Source: an uncultured Collinsella sp.
GTDB lineage: Bacteria; Actinomycetota; Coriobacteriia; Coriobacteriales; Coriobacteriaceae
Assembly: GCA_902461085.1 (NCBI GenBank)
Contig: CABPWH010000001.1
Coordinates: forward strand, 25,163-89,162
Reading direction: 5' to 3'
DNA length: 64,000 nt
Shown here in pieces: positions 25,840-35,223 of the stretch (its first letter is position 1; each line of letters opens with the position of its first letter). Position numbers and translations under genes: made by a program. The notes below the pieces were generated by a model. That model made no database searches, was not told the origin of the DNA, and saw nothing but the letters and a program-made list of their open reading frames with translations.

Positions 25840-26274
25840 ATGGGAATGACTGGTGCATACGAGCGCAATCTCGATGCAAAAGGTCGTCTATCCCTGCCTG
25901 CACCCCTTCGCGAGGAGCTTGGAGAGCATGTTCGCGTGTTCAAAGCCCTGGATGTCGATGCTCTGTACGTGTTCTCTGCCGAGGCCTTCGATAAGTGGGT
26001 CGAAGGACTCTTCGCGGGTCGTGAGGGCCACGAGGGTTTTAACCCGCGTGACATTAACGACCAGAAGCTCATGAGGGCGATCAACAAGCGCACCACGTCG
26101 ATGGACGTGGACAGCGCCGGTCGTATCGGTCTTTCCGAGTCTCTCCGCAAGCAGGCGAACCTCGACCGCGAGGTCACGGTTGTGGGCAACTACGACCACC
26201 TTGAGGTTTGGGATCGCGCCGCGGCCGATGAGGACGATGACGATGAGGCCCTGCTGGACCTCTTCTTCTCGTAA
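25840..26274 (+). CDS. mraZ: Transcriptional regulator MraZ
   Basis: A DNA-binding regulator that forms a ring of two-fold SpoVT-AbrB-like units and represses its own cluster. The two conserved DxxGR motifs are DAKGRLSLP (about residues 12-20) and DSAGRIGL (about 91-98), one in each half. The protein has 144 residues, the usual size, with an acidic C-terminus. GAGGGGAGGG precedes the ATG. It heads the dcw cluster and is followed 20 bp later by rsmH, the standard order. Confidence 0.96.
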   Translation: MGMTGAYERNLDAKGRLSLPAPLREELGEHVRVFKALDVDALYVFSAEAFDKWVEGLFAGREGHEGFNPRDINDQKLMRAINKRTTSMDVDSAGRIGLSESLRKQANLDREVTVVGNYDHLEVWDRAAADEDDDDEALLDLFFS

Positions 26275-26294
26275 GGGCAAGGCACGGGTAACGG

Positions 26295-27260
26295 ATGGAG
26301 CGTGGGATCTTGACACAAGAATATCGGCATGAACCTGTCATGCTCGGCGAAGTGCTTGAGTCGCTGCGGCTAAAGAGCGGCTCCGTTGTCTGCGATTGCA
26401 CCCTTGGCGGTGCCGGCCATTCGGTAAAGATGGCCGCGCAGGTGGGGGAGACGGGCCTTTTGCTCGGCGTCGATCAGGACGACATGGCCCTCGAGGCCGC
26501 TGGCGCCCGTCTGGACCGCGAGGTTCCCGGCGTTCCGCACCAGCTGCTGAAGGGCAACTTCGGCGACTTGGACGAGCTGCTTTGCTCGGCCGAGGTGCCC
26601 GGGGTCGATGGCTTCCTGTTCGATTTGGGCGTTTCGTCGCCGCAACTCGATATCCCTGGCAGGGGCTTTTCGTATAACGAGGACGCCCCATTGGACATGC
26701 GGATGGATCCGGGCAATAACACCTTAAACGCAGCTGAGGTCATCAACACCTATAACGAACACGACCTCGCCCGGATTCTACGCGTCTACGGCGAAGAGAA
26801 GTTCGCCTCGCAGATCGCGCGCGAGATCGTGCGCCGCCGCGAGCAAGAACCGATCGAAACCACCGGCCAATTTGTCGAGATCATCAAGGCGGGTATCCCG
26901 GCTGCCGCTCGTCGGCATGGCGGACACCCGGCCAAGAAAAGTTTCCAGGCCATTCGCATCGAGGTCAATCACGAGCTCGATGTGCTCGAACGAGGGCTTG
27001 ATGCCGCCACCAGGTGGCTCAACCCGGGCGGACGTATCTGCGTCATCTCGTATCACTCGCTCGAGGACCGTATCGTAAAGAACCACTTTAAGGAGATGAG
27101 CCAGGGGTGCACGTGTCCGCCGGAGATTCCGGTGTGCGTGTGCGGCAACGTGCCGATACTCAAGGTCATCACCCGCAAACCCTTGGTTGCCCAGCCTGAT
27201 GAGGTTGCGCGCAACCCTCGGGCGAGATCAGCCAAAATCCGCGTGGCGCAGCGTCTGTAG
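26295..27260 (+). CDS. rsmH: 16S rRNA (cytosine1402-N4)-methyltransferase
   Basis: Methylates N4 of C1402 in the 16S rRNA decoding centre. Signatures include YRHEPVMLGEVLESL at the N-terminus, DCTLGGAGHS (SAM site), GVDQDDMAL, LFDLGVSSPQLD and the C-terminal ISYHSLEDRIVKNHF and NPRARSAKIR. Length is 321 residues. The ATG at 26295 is used, but a TTG at 26310 has a better placed GGAG and fits family starts; the true start may be there. It follows mraZ by 20 bp. Confidence 0.95.
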   Translation: MERGILTQEYRHEPVMLGEVLESLRLKSGSVVCDCTLGGAGHSVKMAAQVGETGLLLGVDQDDMALEAAGARLDREVPGVPHQLLKGNFGDLDELLCSAEVPGVDGFLFDLGVSSPQLDIPGRGFSYNEDAPLDMRMDPGNNTLNAAEVINTYNEHDLARILRVYGEEKFASQIAREIVRRREQEPIETTGQFVEIIKAGIPAAARRHGGHPAKKSFQAIRIEVNHELDVLERGLDAATRWLNPGGRICVISYHSLEDRIVKNHFKEMSQGCTCPPEIPVCVCGNVPILKVITRKPLVAQPDEVARNPRARSAKIRVAQRL

Positions 27261-27350
27261 GCGCGACCGCGCGATATTGGACCTCCCGCTCGCACCATAA
27301 ACGAAGCTTAAACACACTACCAACGTACTCGGGATGGGAGGCGGCATATC

Positions 27351-27821
27351 ATGGGCTACAACACTTCAAGCGCAGCACTCGCCTATGATATGAACGCCAT
27401 GCCCGCCTATCGTGAGGCGCCGCAGGCCCCCGTTGCTCCCCGTGAGCAGCGCGCGCCGCGCTTTGATGTCTACACGGGCGCGGGCCGTCAGGCAAACCAG
27501 GCGGTAAGCCCGGTTTTCATGAGCGTTCTTAAAACGTTTTGCATCATTGCGGCTATCTTCATGACGATCGGCGTCGCCCGCGTGGCGCTCGCCGGCGTTA
27601 CGGCCCAGGTGCTCAACAGCAACGCCGAGCTTACCAGCACGCTTGAAAAGGCGACCGATGAGAGCTCCGACCTGGAGGTCATGCATTCGGTCTATGGCGC
27701 CGACACGCGCATTCGCGACCTTGCGGGCGCTTATGGCATGGTGGAGCCCAGCGAGAGCGTTACACTTGACTTTTCGCAGGATGCAGCCGCGGGCGCCAAC
27801 GCGACCGCGACCGCTCAGTAG
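27351..27821 (+). CDS. ftsL: FtsL-like division protein
   Basis: A 156-residue bitopic protein: a ~57-residue cytoplasmic N-terminus, one membrane segment (about residues 59-82) and an extracytoplasmic coiled-coil-like stretch (NSNAELTSTLEKATDESSDL) ending in a low-complexity tail. Sequence similarity to FtsL is weak, as usual for this protein; the assignment rests on topology and its place between rsmH and ftsI. FtsL would join FtsB and FtsQ to activate FtsW-FtsI at the septum. GGGAGGCGG lies before the ATG. Confidence 0.75.
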   Translation: MGYNTSSAALAYDMNAMPAYREAPQAPVAPREQRAPRFDVYTGAGRQANQAVSPVFMSVLKTFCIIAAIFMTIGVARVALAGVTAQVLNSNAELTSTLEKATDESSDLEVMHSVYGADTRIRDLAGAYGMVEPSESVTLDFSQDAAAGANATATAQ

Positions 27822-27838
27822 CAAGACGGTAGCTGAGT

Positions 27839-29704
27839 ATGACAAATGACTATCGCCGCGGTTCCGATGGGGGCCGCGGTTCTGGACGTCCCTCGTCGCG
27901 GGGACGTTCTGGTTATCAAGGAACGGGTCGGCAATCTTACAACGTCGGGCAGTCCCGTGGCAACGACCCGGCGTCGCGACTTCGCGGCTCGGGCGGCCCT
28001 CAAGTGCATAACACCAGGTCGCGCAAAAGTTCGTCGACCGAATGGCTCACAGGCGCACCTCTGCCTCGCCGCAAAGCCGTCATGGGCTTCATCGGGCTTG
28101 GCTTGGGCTTGGGCGTCTTTCGCCTTGCCGACTATCAAATTGTCGAAGCCGATAAACTGCGCGAGCGTGCCGATGCGCGCCGCCTGCTTGCGCAGACCCT
28201 CTATGCCAAACGCGGCACCATCTACGACCGCAACGGCAACGTGTTGGCGTCGTCGGTCGAATGTCGCAACATCGCCGTGAACCCGCAGCTTGTCGAGGAT
28301 GTTGACAAGACGGTGTCGGCGCTGGTCAAGGCAACTGGAATCGATAAAAAGACCTGCCGCAAGCTCGTTGAGTCCGATGGAACCTGGGTGTATATCAAGC
28401 GCCAGGTGGACGAAGACGATGTTGCGGCGCTGGAGAAGAAGAACCTGCCCGGCGTGCTTTTTGAGCAGGCCATGAAGCGCGTATATCCATACGGCAATCT
28501 GGCATCGCAGGTGCTGGGTGTAGTGAATGTAGACAACGACGGCTTGACGGGTCTCGAAAAGCAATACAACAAGCTTCTGACCGGCACGAACGGTTCTCTC
28601 GTACGCGAGCGCGCGAGGGACGGCAGCTATATCGCGGGCGGTGCCTATAAAAAGGTGGCTGCGGTCGACGGCGTTGATATCGTGACGACGCTCGACGTCA
28701 ATATCCAGCGTGCGGCCGAGGATGCCCTGGCAGAGGCAGTTGAGAAGACTAAGGCCAAGAACGGCTCGGCGCTGGTCACCGATCCTACGACAGGCGAGAT
28801 TTTGGCAGCCTGCTCGTACCCGACCTACGACCAGACCGATCTGGAGAATGCCAAGACCGAGGATATGAATCTGCGCCTGGTCACCGACGCCTACGAGCCC
28901 GGCTCGGTCTTTAAGACGCTCGTGGCGGGCGCCGGCTTCGACTTGGGCGTCGTGCGATCGAGTACGTCGTTTGAGGTGCCGGCGAGCATCAAGGTGGGCG
29001 ACGATACCGTCACCGATGCCGACAAGCGCGACTATGCCATGACCATGGATGTGCGCGAGATGATGCGCCGTTCGTCCAACGTGGGCTTTGTCCTGGTGGG
29101 GCGCAAGATCGGTGCCGACGACTTTGCCGCCTATGTGGACAAGTGGGGCATCGGTCACAGCTCGGGTGTCGATTTTCCGGGAGAGAGTCTGGGTATCGTC
29201 AAGGAGCGTGACCAGTATGACGGCGCCACGCTGGGCTCGATGAGCTTTGGACAGGCACTGTCCGTCTCGCCGATTGAGATCGCACGTGCCGTGGGCGGCA
29301 TCGCCAACGGCGGCGTGATGATGACACCGCACTTCTATAAGTCCAGCAAAGGCGACGAGAAGGACTGGGGTGAAGGCGAGCGCGCGATTTCGGAGGACGC
29401 CGCATCCCAGGTGACATCGTGCATGCAGACGGTCGTGTCCGAGGGAACGGGCGTTGGCGGCGCGGTTGACGGCTATGACGTGGCGGGTAAGACCGGTACG
29501 GCCGAACGTGCCGACGAGAACGGCGGCTACCTCAAGGAGAACTACATGTCGTCCTTTATGGGCTTTGCACCGGCACAATCGCCCAAGGTGCTGTGCTATA
29601 TCACGCTCGACGGAACGCCGAGCGGCTCAGATGCCGCTGCGGTGCCGTTCCAGTCCATTATGGCCAACGCGCTCGACGTGCTGGGTATCCCGCACACGAA
29701 GTAG
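27839..29704 (+). CDS. ftsI: Septal peptidoglycan transpeptidase (class B PBP)
   Basis: Cross-links septal peptidoglycan. The 621-residue protein has a ~78-residue basic, Arg/Gly/Ser-rich cytoplasmic tail, one membrane anchor (about 80-98), a pedestal domain opening with AKRGTIYDRNG, and the transpeptidase domain with GSVFK (nucleophile Ser), SSN and KTGTAE. No PASTA repeats are present. The start ATG at 27839 has only a weak ribosome site. It follows ftsL by 17 bp, and murF follows; murE, usually next, is absent. Confidence 0.95.
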   Translation: MTNDYRRGSDGGRGSGRPSSRGRSGYQGTGRQSYNVGQSRGNDPASRLRGSGGPQVHNTRSRKSSSTEWLTGAPLPRRKAVMGFIGLGLGLGVFRLADYQIVEADKLRERADARRLLAQTLYAKRGTIYDRNGNVLASSVECRNIAVNPQLVEDVDKTVSALVKATGIDKKTCRKLVESDGTWVYIKRQVDEDDVAALEKKNLPGVLFEQAMKRVYPYGNLASQVLGVVNVDNDGLTGLEKQYNKLLTGTNGSLVRERARDGSYIAGGAYKKVAAVDGVDIVTTLDVNIQRAAEDALAEAVEKTKAKNGSALVTDPTTGEILAACSYPTYDQTDLENAKTEDMNLRLVTDAYEPGSVFKTLVAGAGFDLGVVRSSTSFEVPASIKVGDDTVTDADKRDYAMTMDVREMMRRSSNVGFVLVGRKIGADDFAAYVDKWGIGHSSGVDFPGESLGIVKERDQYDGATLGSMSFGQALSVSPIEIARAVGGIANGGVMMTPHFYKSSKGDEKDWGEGERAISEDAASQVTSCMQTVVSEGTGVGGAVDGYDVAGKTGTAERADENGGYLKENYMSSFMGFAPAQSPKVLCYITLDGTPSGSDAAAVPFQSIMANALDVLGIPHTK

Positions 29705-29830
29705 GGGGTTACAATCTTTGGGGCGTTGTTTGTTGTCCCATATGAGGGTGTTCACATGCCCTGCACCACGCATGTGCGGCGCTGGGATACAATACGCCGA
29801 TAGCATTATTAGGTTTACAGGGGAGCTGCA

Positions 29831-31255
29831 ATGATAGAGATCGCCGTCAACAACCTCGCGGCCGCAACAGGGGCCCGAACCGTGACGGGAGAAGCCGATC
29901 GGGTATGCCGCGGGTGCGTTATCGACTCGCGCCAGGTCGAGGAAGGGACGATTTTCGTCGCCTTTCCCGGTGAAAACGTCGACGGCAATGATTTTGCTTC
30001 CCGTGCCGTCCAGTCGGGTGCCGGCGCCGTCGTGATGACGCGTGAGCCCGAGGCTGAGCTGGTCTCGCTGGCGCAGGACAAGGGGTGCGCCATCCTGCTG
30101 ACCGATGATCCCGAGGAGTTTCTGCTGCGTTTGGCGCACACGTATCGCCTGGAGCTTGGCTGCCTGGTCGTTGGCATTACCGGTTCCATCGGCAAGACGA
30201 CGACCAAGGACGTGCTCGCCGCCGTGCTCGCCAAGCGCTATCGTGTCTGGGCCACCAAGGGCAATTTCAATAACCTGATCGGCATGCCGCTCACGGTGCT
30301 TTCCGCTCCGGCCGATACCGAGGTCCTGGTGCTCGAGATGGGCATGAACCATTTCCACGAGATTGAGCGCCTTTCCCAGTCCGCCAATCCCAACCTTGCC
30401 ATCGTAAGCAAGATTGGTACCTCTCACATCGGCATTTTGGGCAGCCGCGAGAACATCGCCCGCGCTAAGGCCGAGATTGTCCAGGGTATGTGCGCCGCCG
30501 GCGACTTCTTGCCGCTGCTGGTTTTGGGCGGCGAGGACGACTTTACGCCGTTCATTCGCGATACGTTCGCCCAGCCTGCTGGTATCGATGTGATGCTGGC
30601 CGGCGTCTCGGACGATGATGAGGTCCGTGCCCGCGACATTCGTGTTGATGACGAGGGACGTCCGGTCTTTACGCTCGATTTTGGCCAGGGTGAGACGATC
30701 GATACCATGCTTGCCATCCCCGGCGTGCAGTCCGTTCCTAATGCCGTTAAGGCCGCCGCGGTTTCCTATCGCCTGGGCGTGACGCCCGAGCAGATCGATG
30801 CTGCCTTTAGGGGCCTCACGATCACCGGTCACCGCCAGGAGATCAAGCGCGCCAAGAGCGGTGCCCGCGTCATCGACGATTCCTATAACGCCAGTGCCGA
30901 ATCCATGGCTGCTGGCCTCGATCTACTGTGCTCGCTTTCGTGCACGGGGTCTCGCATGGCGATCCTGGGCGAGATGGGCGAGATGGGCGATGAGGCTCCT
31001 CGCATGCATGAGCTCGTGGGCGCCTATGCGGCCGCCAAGAAGCTCGACATGCTGGCGTGCGTGGGTGGTGAGCTGGCCCAGCTTATGGCCGATGCCGCGC
31101 GCATGATGGGCATGGACGAGGACCGCATCCAGGTGTTCTCCGATTATCAGCAGGTGCTCGACCGCATGGGCGGCGCGCTTGAAAAACATGATGTTGTACT
31201 GGTCAAGGGTTCCCGCTTTGTTGAGCTCGACCGCTTTGTGGAAGGTGTGTGCTAG
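29831..31255 (+). CDS. murF: UDP-MurNAc-tripeptide D-alanyl-D-alanine ligase
   Basis: Adds D-Ala-D-Ala to UDP-MurNAc-tripeptide with ATP. The 474 residues hold CRGCVIDSRQVEEGTIFVAFPGENVDG split as the Mur N-domain core, the P-loop GSIGKTTTK at about residue 118, GMNHFHEIERL, and the C-domain DDSYNASAESM (the usual binding strand). GGGGAGC precedes the ATG. A TATAAT-like region (GATACAATACG) at about 29790 may give an internal promoter. MraY starts 3 bp after its stop. Confidence 0.95.
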   Translation: MIEIAVNNLAAATGARTVTGEADRVCRGCVIDSRQVEEGTIFVAFPGENVDGNDFASRAVQSGAGAVVMTREPEAELVSLAQDKGCAILLTDDPEEFLLRLAHTYRLELGCLVVGITGSIGKTTTKDVLAAVLAKRYRVWATKGNFNNLIGMPLTVLSAPADTEVLVLEMGMNHFHEIERLSQSANPNLAIVSKIGTSHIGILGSRENIARAKAEIVQGMCAAGDFLPLLVLGGEDDFTPFIRDTFAQPAGIDVMLAGVSDDDEVRARDIRVDDEGRPVFTLDFGQGETIDTMLAIPGVQSVPNAVKAAAVSYRLGVTPEQIDAAFRGLTITGHRQEIKRAKSGARVIDDSYNASAESMAAGLDLLCSLSCTGSRMAILGEMGEMGDEAPRMHELVGAYAAAKKLDMLACVGGELAQLMADAARMMGMDEDRIQVFSDYQQVLDRMGGALEKHDVVLVKGSRFVELDRFVEGVC

Positions 31256-31258
31256 CCC

Positions 31259-32278
31259 ATGTTCGGCAATCCCTCGTATCCAACGTATCAGGCTTTTTTG
31301 GGGCTTGGCATCGCCGCTGCCATTGCGCTGCTGCTCATGCCGTGGTGGATCAAGCTGCTGAAGGTCGAGGGTATCGGCCAACAGGTCCGAGCCGACGGCC
31401 CCAAGCGTCATTTGATTAAACAGGGTACGCCGACCATGGGCGGCGTCATCATCCTTGTTGCGATTTCGCTGACCTGCCTGCTGATGGGCAAGCTCACCAC
31501 CGAGCTCGTGCTCGTGCTGCTCGCCACGCTGGCGACCGGCGTGCTGGGCCTGATCGACGACCTGACCTCCGTTACGCATGGGCGCTCGCTCGGTCTGACG
31601 CCTCATGCCAAGATGATCGGCCTAACCATTATCTGTGTCACCTTTACGGTACTTGCCGTCAACTGGTGCGGCGTCGCCCCCGAGATTCGTTTTCCCGGCG
31701 GCCTGACGATTGACCTTGGCGTGCTTTCGACCACCATCTGCGGCCTTTCGTTCCCGTGGCTCTACATTGTCTTTTGCTGGCTGATGATCGCCGGTCTTTC
31801 TAATGCCGTGAACCTGACCGATGGCCTTGACGGTCTTGCCGGCGGCACCTCCATGATTGCCATGCTTGCCATGGCTGCCATGGCGTTTTTGCACGGAGAC
31901 GTGAACCTGTCCATCTTCTGCGCCGCGTGTGCCGGTGCCTGCTTGGGCTTTCTGTGGTTCAACTGCTATCCGGCGAGCATCTTTATGGGCGATACCGGCT
32001 CGCTTGCCCTGGGCGCCGCGTTTGCCTGCACGTCCATCATGACCAACACCGAGGTCGTCTCCCTCATCATCGGCGGCCTGTTTATCGTTGAGACCCTGTC
32101 GGTCATGATTCAGGTTGTCTACTTCCACTTTACGCACAAGCGCGTCTTCCTTATGGCGCCCATCCATCATCATTTCGAAAAGAAGGGCTGGGCCGAGACC
32201 AAGGTCGTCATCCGTTTTTGGATTATCGCTGCGGCCTTTGGTGCCGTTGGCCTTGCTCTGTTCTTCCAGTTGGGATAG
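31259..32278 (+). CDS. mraY: Phospho-N-acetylmuramoyl-pentapeptide transferase
   Basis: Transfers phospho-MurNAc-pentapeptide from UDP to undecaprenyl phosphate, making lipid I in the membrane. The 339 residues form about ten membrane segments. GTPTMGGVII, GLIDDLTSVTHGRS, the NLTDGLDGLAGG loop with catalytic Asp residues, FMGDTGSLALG and the C-terminal PIHHHFEKKGW are all in place. The ATG overlaps nothing but lies only 3 bp after the murF stop, indicating coupled translation. Confidence 0.97.
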   Translation: MFGNPSYPTYQAFLGLGIAAAIALLLMPWWIKLLKVEGIGQQVRADGPKRHLIKQGTPTMGGVIILVAISLTCLLMGKLTTELVLVLLATLATGVLGLIDDLTSVTHGRSLGLTPHAKMIGLTIICVTFTVLAVNWCGVAPEIRFPGGLTIDLGVLSTTICGLSFPWLYIVFCWLMIAGLSNAVNLTDGLDGLAGGTSMIAMLAMAAMAFLHGDVNLSIFCAACAGACLGFLWFNCYPASIFMGDTGSLALGAAFACTSIMTNTEVVSLIIGGLFIVETLSVMIQVVYFHFTHKRVFLMAPIHHHFEKKGWAETKVVIRFWIIAAAFGAVGLALFFQLG

Positions 32279-32287
32279 TGGTCTTTC

Positions 32288-33694
32288 ATGTCTCTTGCTG
32301 ATGTCTTTAGCCTGCTCGTTTTGGGTCAGGGCAAATCCGGTCTCGATGTCGCCCGCTGGGCGCTGGCACATCCCGAGCGCGTAAGCGCCGTTACCGTGTA
32401 TGGCGGCGGCACCTCTGAGCCCAATGACGCCACGCGTGCGCTCGAGGCTGCTGGTGTGTCGTTTGTCTATGGGACCGAACAGGTCGAGGGCGCCTATGAC
32501 GTATGCGTGACGTGCCCGGGCATCTCGGAGTTCTCGGGCTTCTTTAAGGCCGGGCGCGAACATGCCGCCCAGATTATGGGTGAGCCCGAGTTTGCCTATC
32601 GCCTGTCGCCCGATAACTGGATTGCCATCACGGGCACCAACGGCAAGACGACCACCACGTCGCTGACTGATTATCTGCTTAAGGCTGCCGGCGAGGCCAG
32701 CGTTGCTGTCGGCAACATCGGCGAGCCGCCGGTCAACGAGATTGACGGCCGAGCCCACAACGAGTGGTTTGTGGCTGAGCTTTCGAGCTATCAGATTGCT
32801 ACGACCACCGAGCTCCACCCCCGCGTGGCGGTGCTGCTCAACATCACTCCCGACCACCTGGGCTGGCATAAGAGCCATAAGAACTACGCGCTTGCCAAGA
32901 TCAAACTGTTTGACAATATGGTCGATGACGATCTGGCGGTTGTCGACGTCGAAGACGCCGGCATTCACGAGTTCGATGAGTACATCTACACGCCGGGTCG
33001 TCGCATCTGCAAGGTTGCCTTTGACGAGCCTGAGGGCAAGGATGCCGCCTTTGTGCGCGACGGCAAGATGGTCGTGCGCCTGAAGGGCGTCGAGACTCAG
33101 CTTGTCGCCACGTCCGAGCTCAAGATCTCGGGCCATCACAATGTTATCAATGCCCTGTGCGCTGCCACGGCTGCCCTGGCAGTCGGTGCCGATGTCGATG
33201 GTGTCTGCCGCGGTCTGGCCTCGTTCCAGCCGCTCGAGCACCGCGTGGAGCCGTGTGGCGAGATTGACGGCGTGCGCTACGTCAACGATTCCAAGGCGAC
33301 CAACACCGATGCGGTCGAGAAGGCGCTGACGGCATTTCCCGATGACGATGTGATCTTGCTGCTCGGCGGCCACGATAAGGGCACGCCGCTCACGGACTTC
33401 GCGCGCGTCGTTATGGACAACGTGCGCTCGGTCGTCTGCTTTGGCGATGCGCGCGAGCGCTTCACCGCCGCTATGGACGAGGCCGATGTCGATGGTGATG
33501 TGGATATCGCCCAGGCGGATGACCTGCGCGACGCCGTGGACGTTGCCCGTTCGCTTTCGAGCCGTGGTGACGTGATCTTACTTTCTCCTGCCTGCTCTTC
33601 GTTCGATGAGTTCTCGGGCTATGAGGAGCGCGGCCGCGTGTTTAAGGACTACGTGGCTCAGCTTGCCGCTACAGCGAAATCACAAATGGAATAG
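32288..33694 (+). CDS. murD: UDP-MurNAc-L-alanine--D-glutamate ligase
   Basis: Adds D-Glu to UDP-MurNAc-L-Ala. The 468-residue protein has the nucleotide motif GQGKSG near the start, the Mur P-loop GTNGKTTTTS (about residue 118), ELSSYQ, a His-containing TPDHLGWH, and VNDSKATNTDA and LLLGGHDKG of the C domain. TCTTTC precedes the ATG, so the ribosome site is weak; it is 9 bp after mraY. Standard length for the family. Confidence 0.96.
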   Translation: MSLADVFSLLVLGQGKSGLDVARWALAHPERVSAVTVYGGGTSEPNDATRALEAAGVSFVYGTEQVEGAYDVCVTCPGISEFSGFFKAGREHAAQIMGEPEFAYRLSPDNWIAITGTNGKTTTTSLTDYLLKAAGEASVAVGNIGEPPVNEIDGRAHNEWFVAELSSYQIATTTELHPRVAVLLNITPDHLGWHKSHKNYALAKIKLFDNMVDDDLAVVDVEDAGIHEFDEYIYTPGRRICKVAFDEPEGKDAAFVRDGKMVVRLKGVETQLVATSELKISGHHNVINALCAATAALAVGADVDGVCRGLASFQPLEHRVEPCGEIDGVRYVNDSKATNTDAVEKALTAFPDDDVILLLGGHDKGTPLTDFARVVMDNVRSVVCFGDARERFTAAMDEADVDGDVDIAQADDLRDAVDVARSLSSRGDVILLSPACSSFDEFSGYEERGRVFKDYVAQLAATAKSQME

Positions 33695-33702
33695 GGGTTG
33701 CG

Positions 33703-35223
33703 GTGAGAGAGGAGAGCCCCCGACAAGGTATGAGGAGGCCCGACTCGGACCGTGCTTCCTCACGGCGCATCACACCGCGTTCCAGCCGCGGCGGGCAGTC
33801 GTTTAGCGAACGCTATATTGCCGGCGTTCCCGCCCGTATCATGCGCCCCCGTTTGATATTCATGGCCTGCTTGTTTACCTTGGTATGCTTTGGCCTGCTG
33901 ATGGTGTACTCGGCGTCTTCGGTCGAGGCGCTGCACGAGAATGGCTCGGCGACGTTTTTTCTGGGCCGACAGGCCGCGTTTGCAGTGGTCGGTGTTCTGG
34001 CGCTGATTGCCATCGTGCGCGTTTTGCCGGACAGCTGGTTTGGGGAGGATGTGCTCAGGATCTTCCTCATAGGCATGATAGGGCTACTGCTTCTGGTGTT
34101 CTTGGTGGGCAGCGGCAGCCGCGGCGCCACGCGCTGGCTCAACATCGCCGGTATTCAGTTCCAGCCTTCCGAGTTTTTAAAGCCATTTGCCATTGCGTAT
34201 TCGGCCATCATGCTTGATCGCTTCTTTTCGCCCGGTGGCAACATCAACGAATTCCTTCGCAAGATGGGCATCTACCTGGGCATTTCGCTCTTTCTGATCT
34301 TTATCCAGCCCGATTTCGGTACTGTCCTGATCATCCTGTTGACCCTCATGTGCATGGCGTTGTTTGCGGGTCTCGACCCCAGATTTATCATCGGCGTGCT
34401 AATCTTCGGCATTCTCGTGATCGTGATTGCGCTTGTCGCAGAGCCGTACCGTATGGTGCGTATTCAGGTTGCCTTGAACCCTTGGGCCGACGAGTATGGT
34501 GACGGCTATCAGGCCACGCTTGCCATCATGGCCTTTGCCTCGGGCGGTCTGTTCGGCCGTGGCATCGGCAACTCAACCATGAAGTACTCGTATCTGCCCG
34601 AGGCACACAACGACTACATCTTGGCCATCATTGGCGAGGAAGTCGGTTTTGTCGGAACCGTGCTGTTCTTCTTGGTGTTTGCGATGCTGATCTACTCGGC
34701 GTTTCGCATTGCCGAGCAGGCGACCGATCGTCGGGGCGCGCTCATGGCGTCTGGCTCCGCGGTCATTCTCGCGGTGCAGTTTTTGATTAACGCGCTGGGC
34801 ATCCTCAACGTATTTCCCATGACGGGCAAACCGTTGCCGTTTATTAGCTACGGCGGTTCGTCGATTATTGTGTCGCTTATGCTTGCCGGGTTGATCCTGC
34901 GCGTTTCATACGAGAGCGCCTGCCGCGATGAGTATGACCGCCGCCGTGAGAGCTTTGCCGTTATGGATGAGAGCACCGCCGGCGTGCCCCACGTGCGCGG
35001 TGAACGACCTTCGCGTAGCGGCTTTACCGTTCTGGATGGTTCTGCATCCGAGCCGGCAGCTCGTCCGCGCCCGCGAACGGCTCCGCAAGGTCGTCCGCAG
35101 CGCCCCAGCCCTCGCAACGCGGGCGGCGGATATAATCGAATCGATTTGAACTCGGACCCGTCGGCGCGTCTGCGCACCGACGACCAGGGACCGCGTGTAC
35201 GAAGGGACTACCATGACCGATAA
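33703..35223 (+). CDS. ftsW: SEDS peptidoglycan polymerase FtsW
   Basis: Polymerises lipid II at the septum with FtsI. The 506 residues have a ~45-residue basic N-terminal tail, about ten membrane segments and a ~75-residue Pro/Arg-rich C-terminal tail. Family marks are GSRGATRWLNIAGIQFQPSE (catalytic-loop region), FGTVLII, EEVGFVG and FPMTGKPLPFISYGGSS. A GTG at 33703, 8 bp after the murD stop, is the start that keeps full length. The end overlaps the murG start by 11 bp. Confidence 0.95.
   Translation: MREESPRQGMRRPDSDRASSRRITPRSSRGGQSFSERYIAGVPARIMRPRLIFMACLFTLVCFGLLMVYSASSVEALHENGSATFFLGRQAAFAVVGVLALIAIVRVLPDSWFGEDVLRIFLIGMIGLLLLVFLVGSGSRGATRWLNIAGIQFQPSEFLKPFAIAYSAIMLDRFFSPGGNINEFLRKMGIYLGISLFLIFIQPDFGTVLIILLTLMCMALFAGLDPRFIIGVLIFGILVIVIALVAEPYRMVRIQVALNPWADEYGDGYQATLAIMAFASGGLFGRGIGNSTMKYSYLPEAHNDYILAIIGEEVGFVGTVLFFLVFAMLIYSAFRIAEQATDRRGALMASGSAVILAVQFLINALGILNVFPMTGKPLPFISYGGSSIIVSLMLAGLILRVSYESACRDEYDRRRESFAVMDESTAGVPHVRGERPSRSGFTVLDGSASEPAARPRPRTAPQGRPQRPSPRNAGGGYNRIDLNSDPSARLRTDDQGPRVRRDYHDR

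Noticed and set aside
25437..25994. Open frame of 185 codons overlapping the mraZ control region
   Set aside because: It crosses the promoter and operators and continues out of frame into mraZ; composition is atypical of protein.
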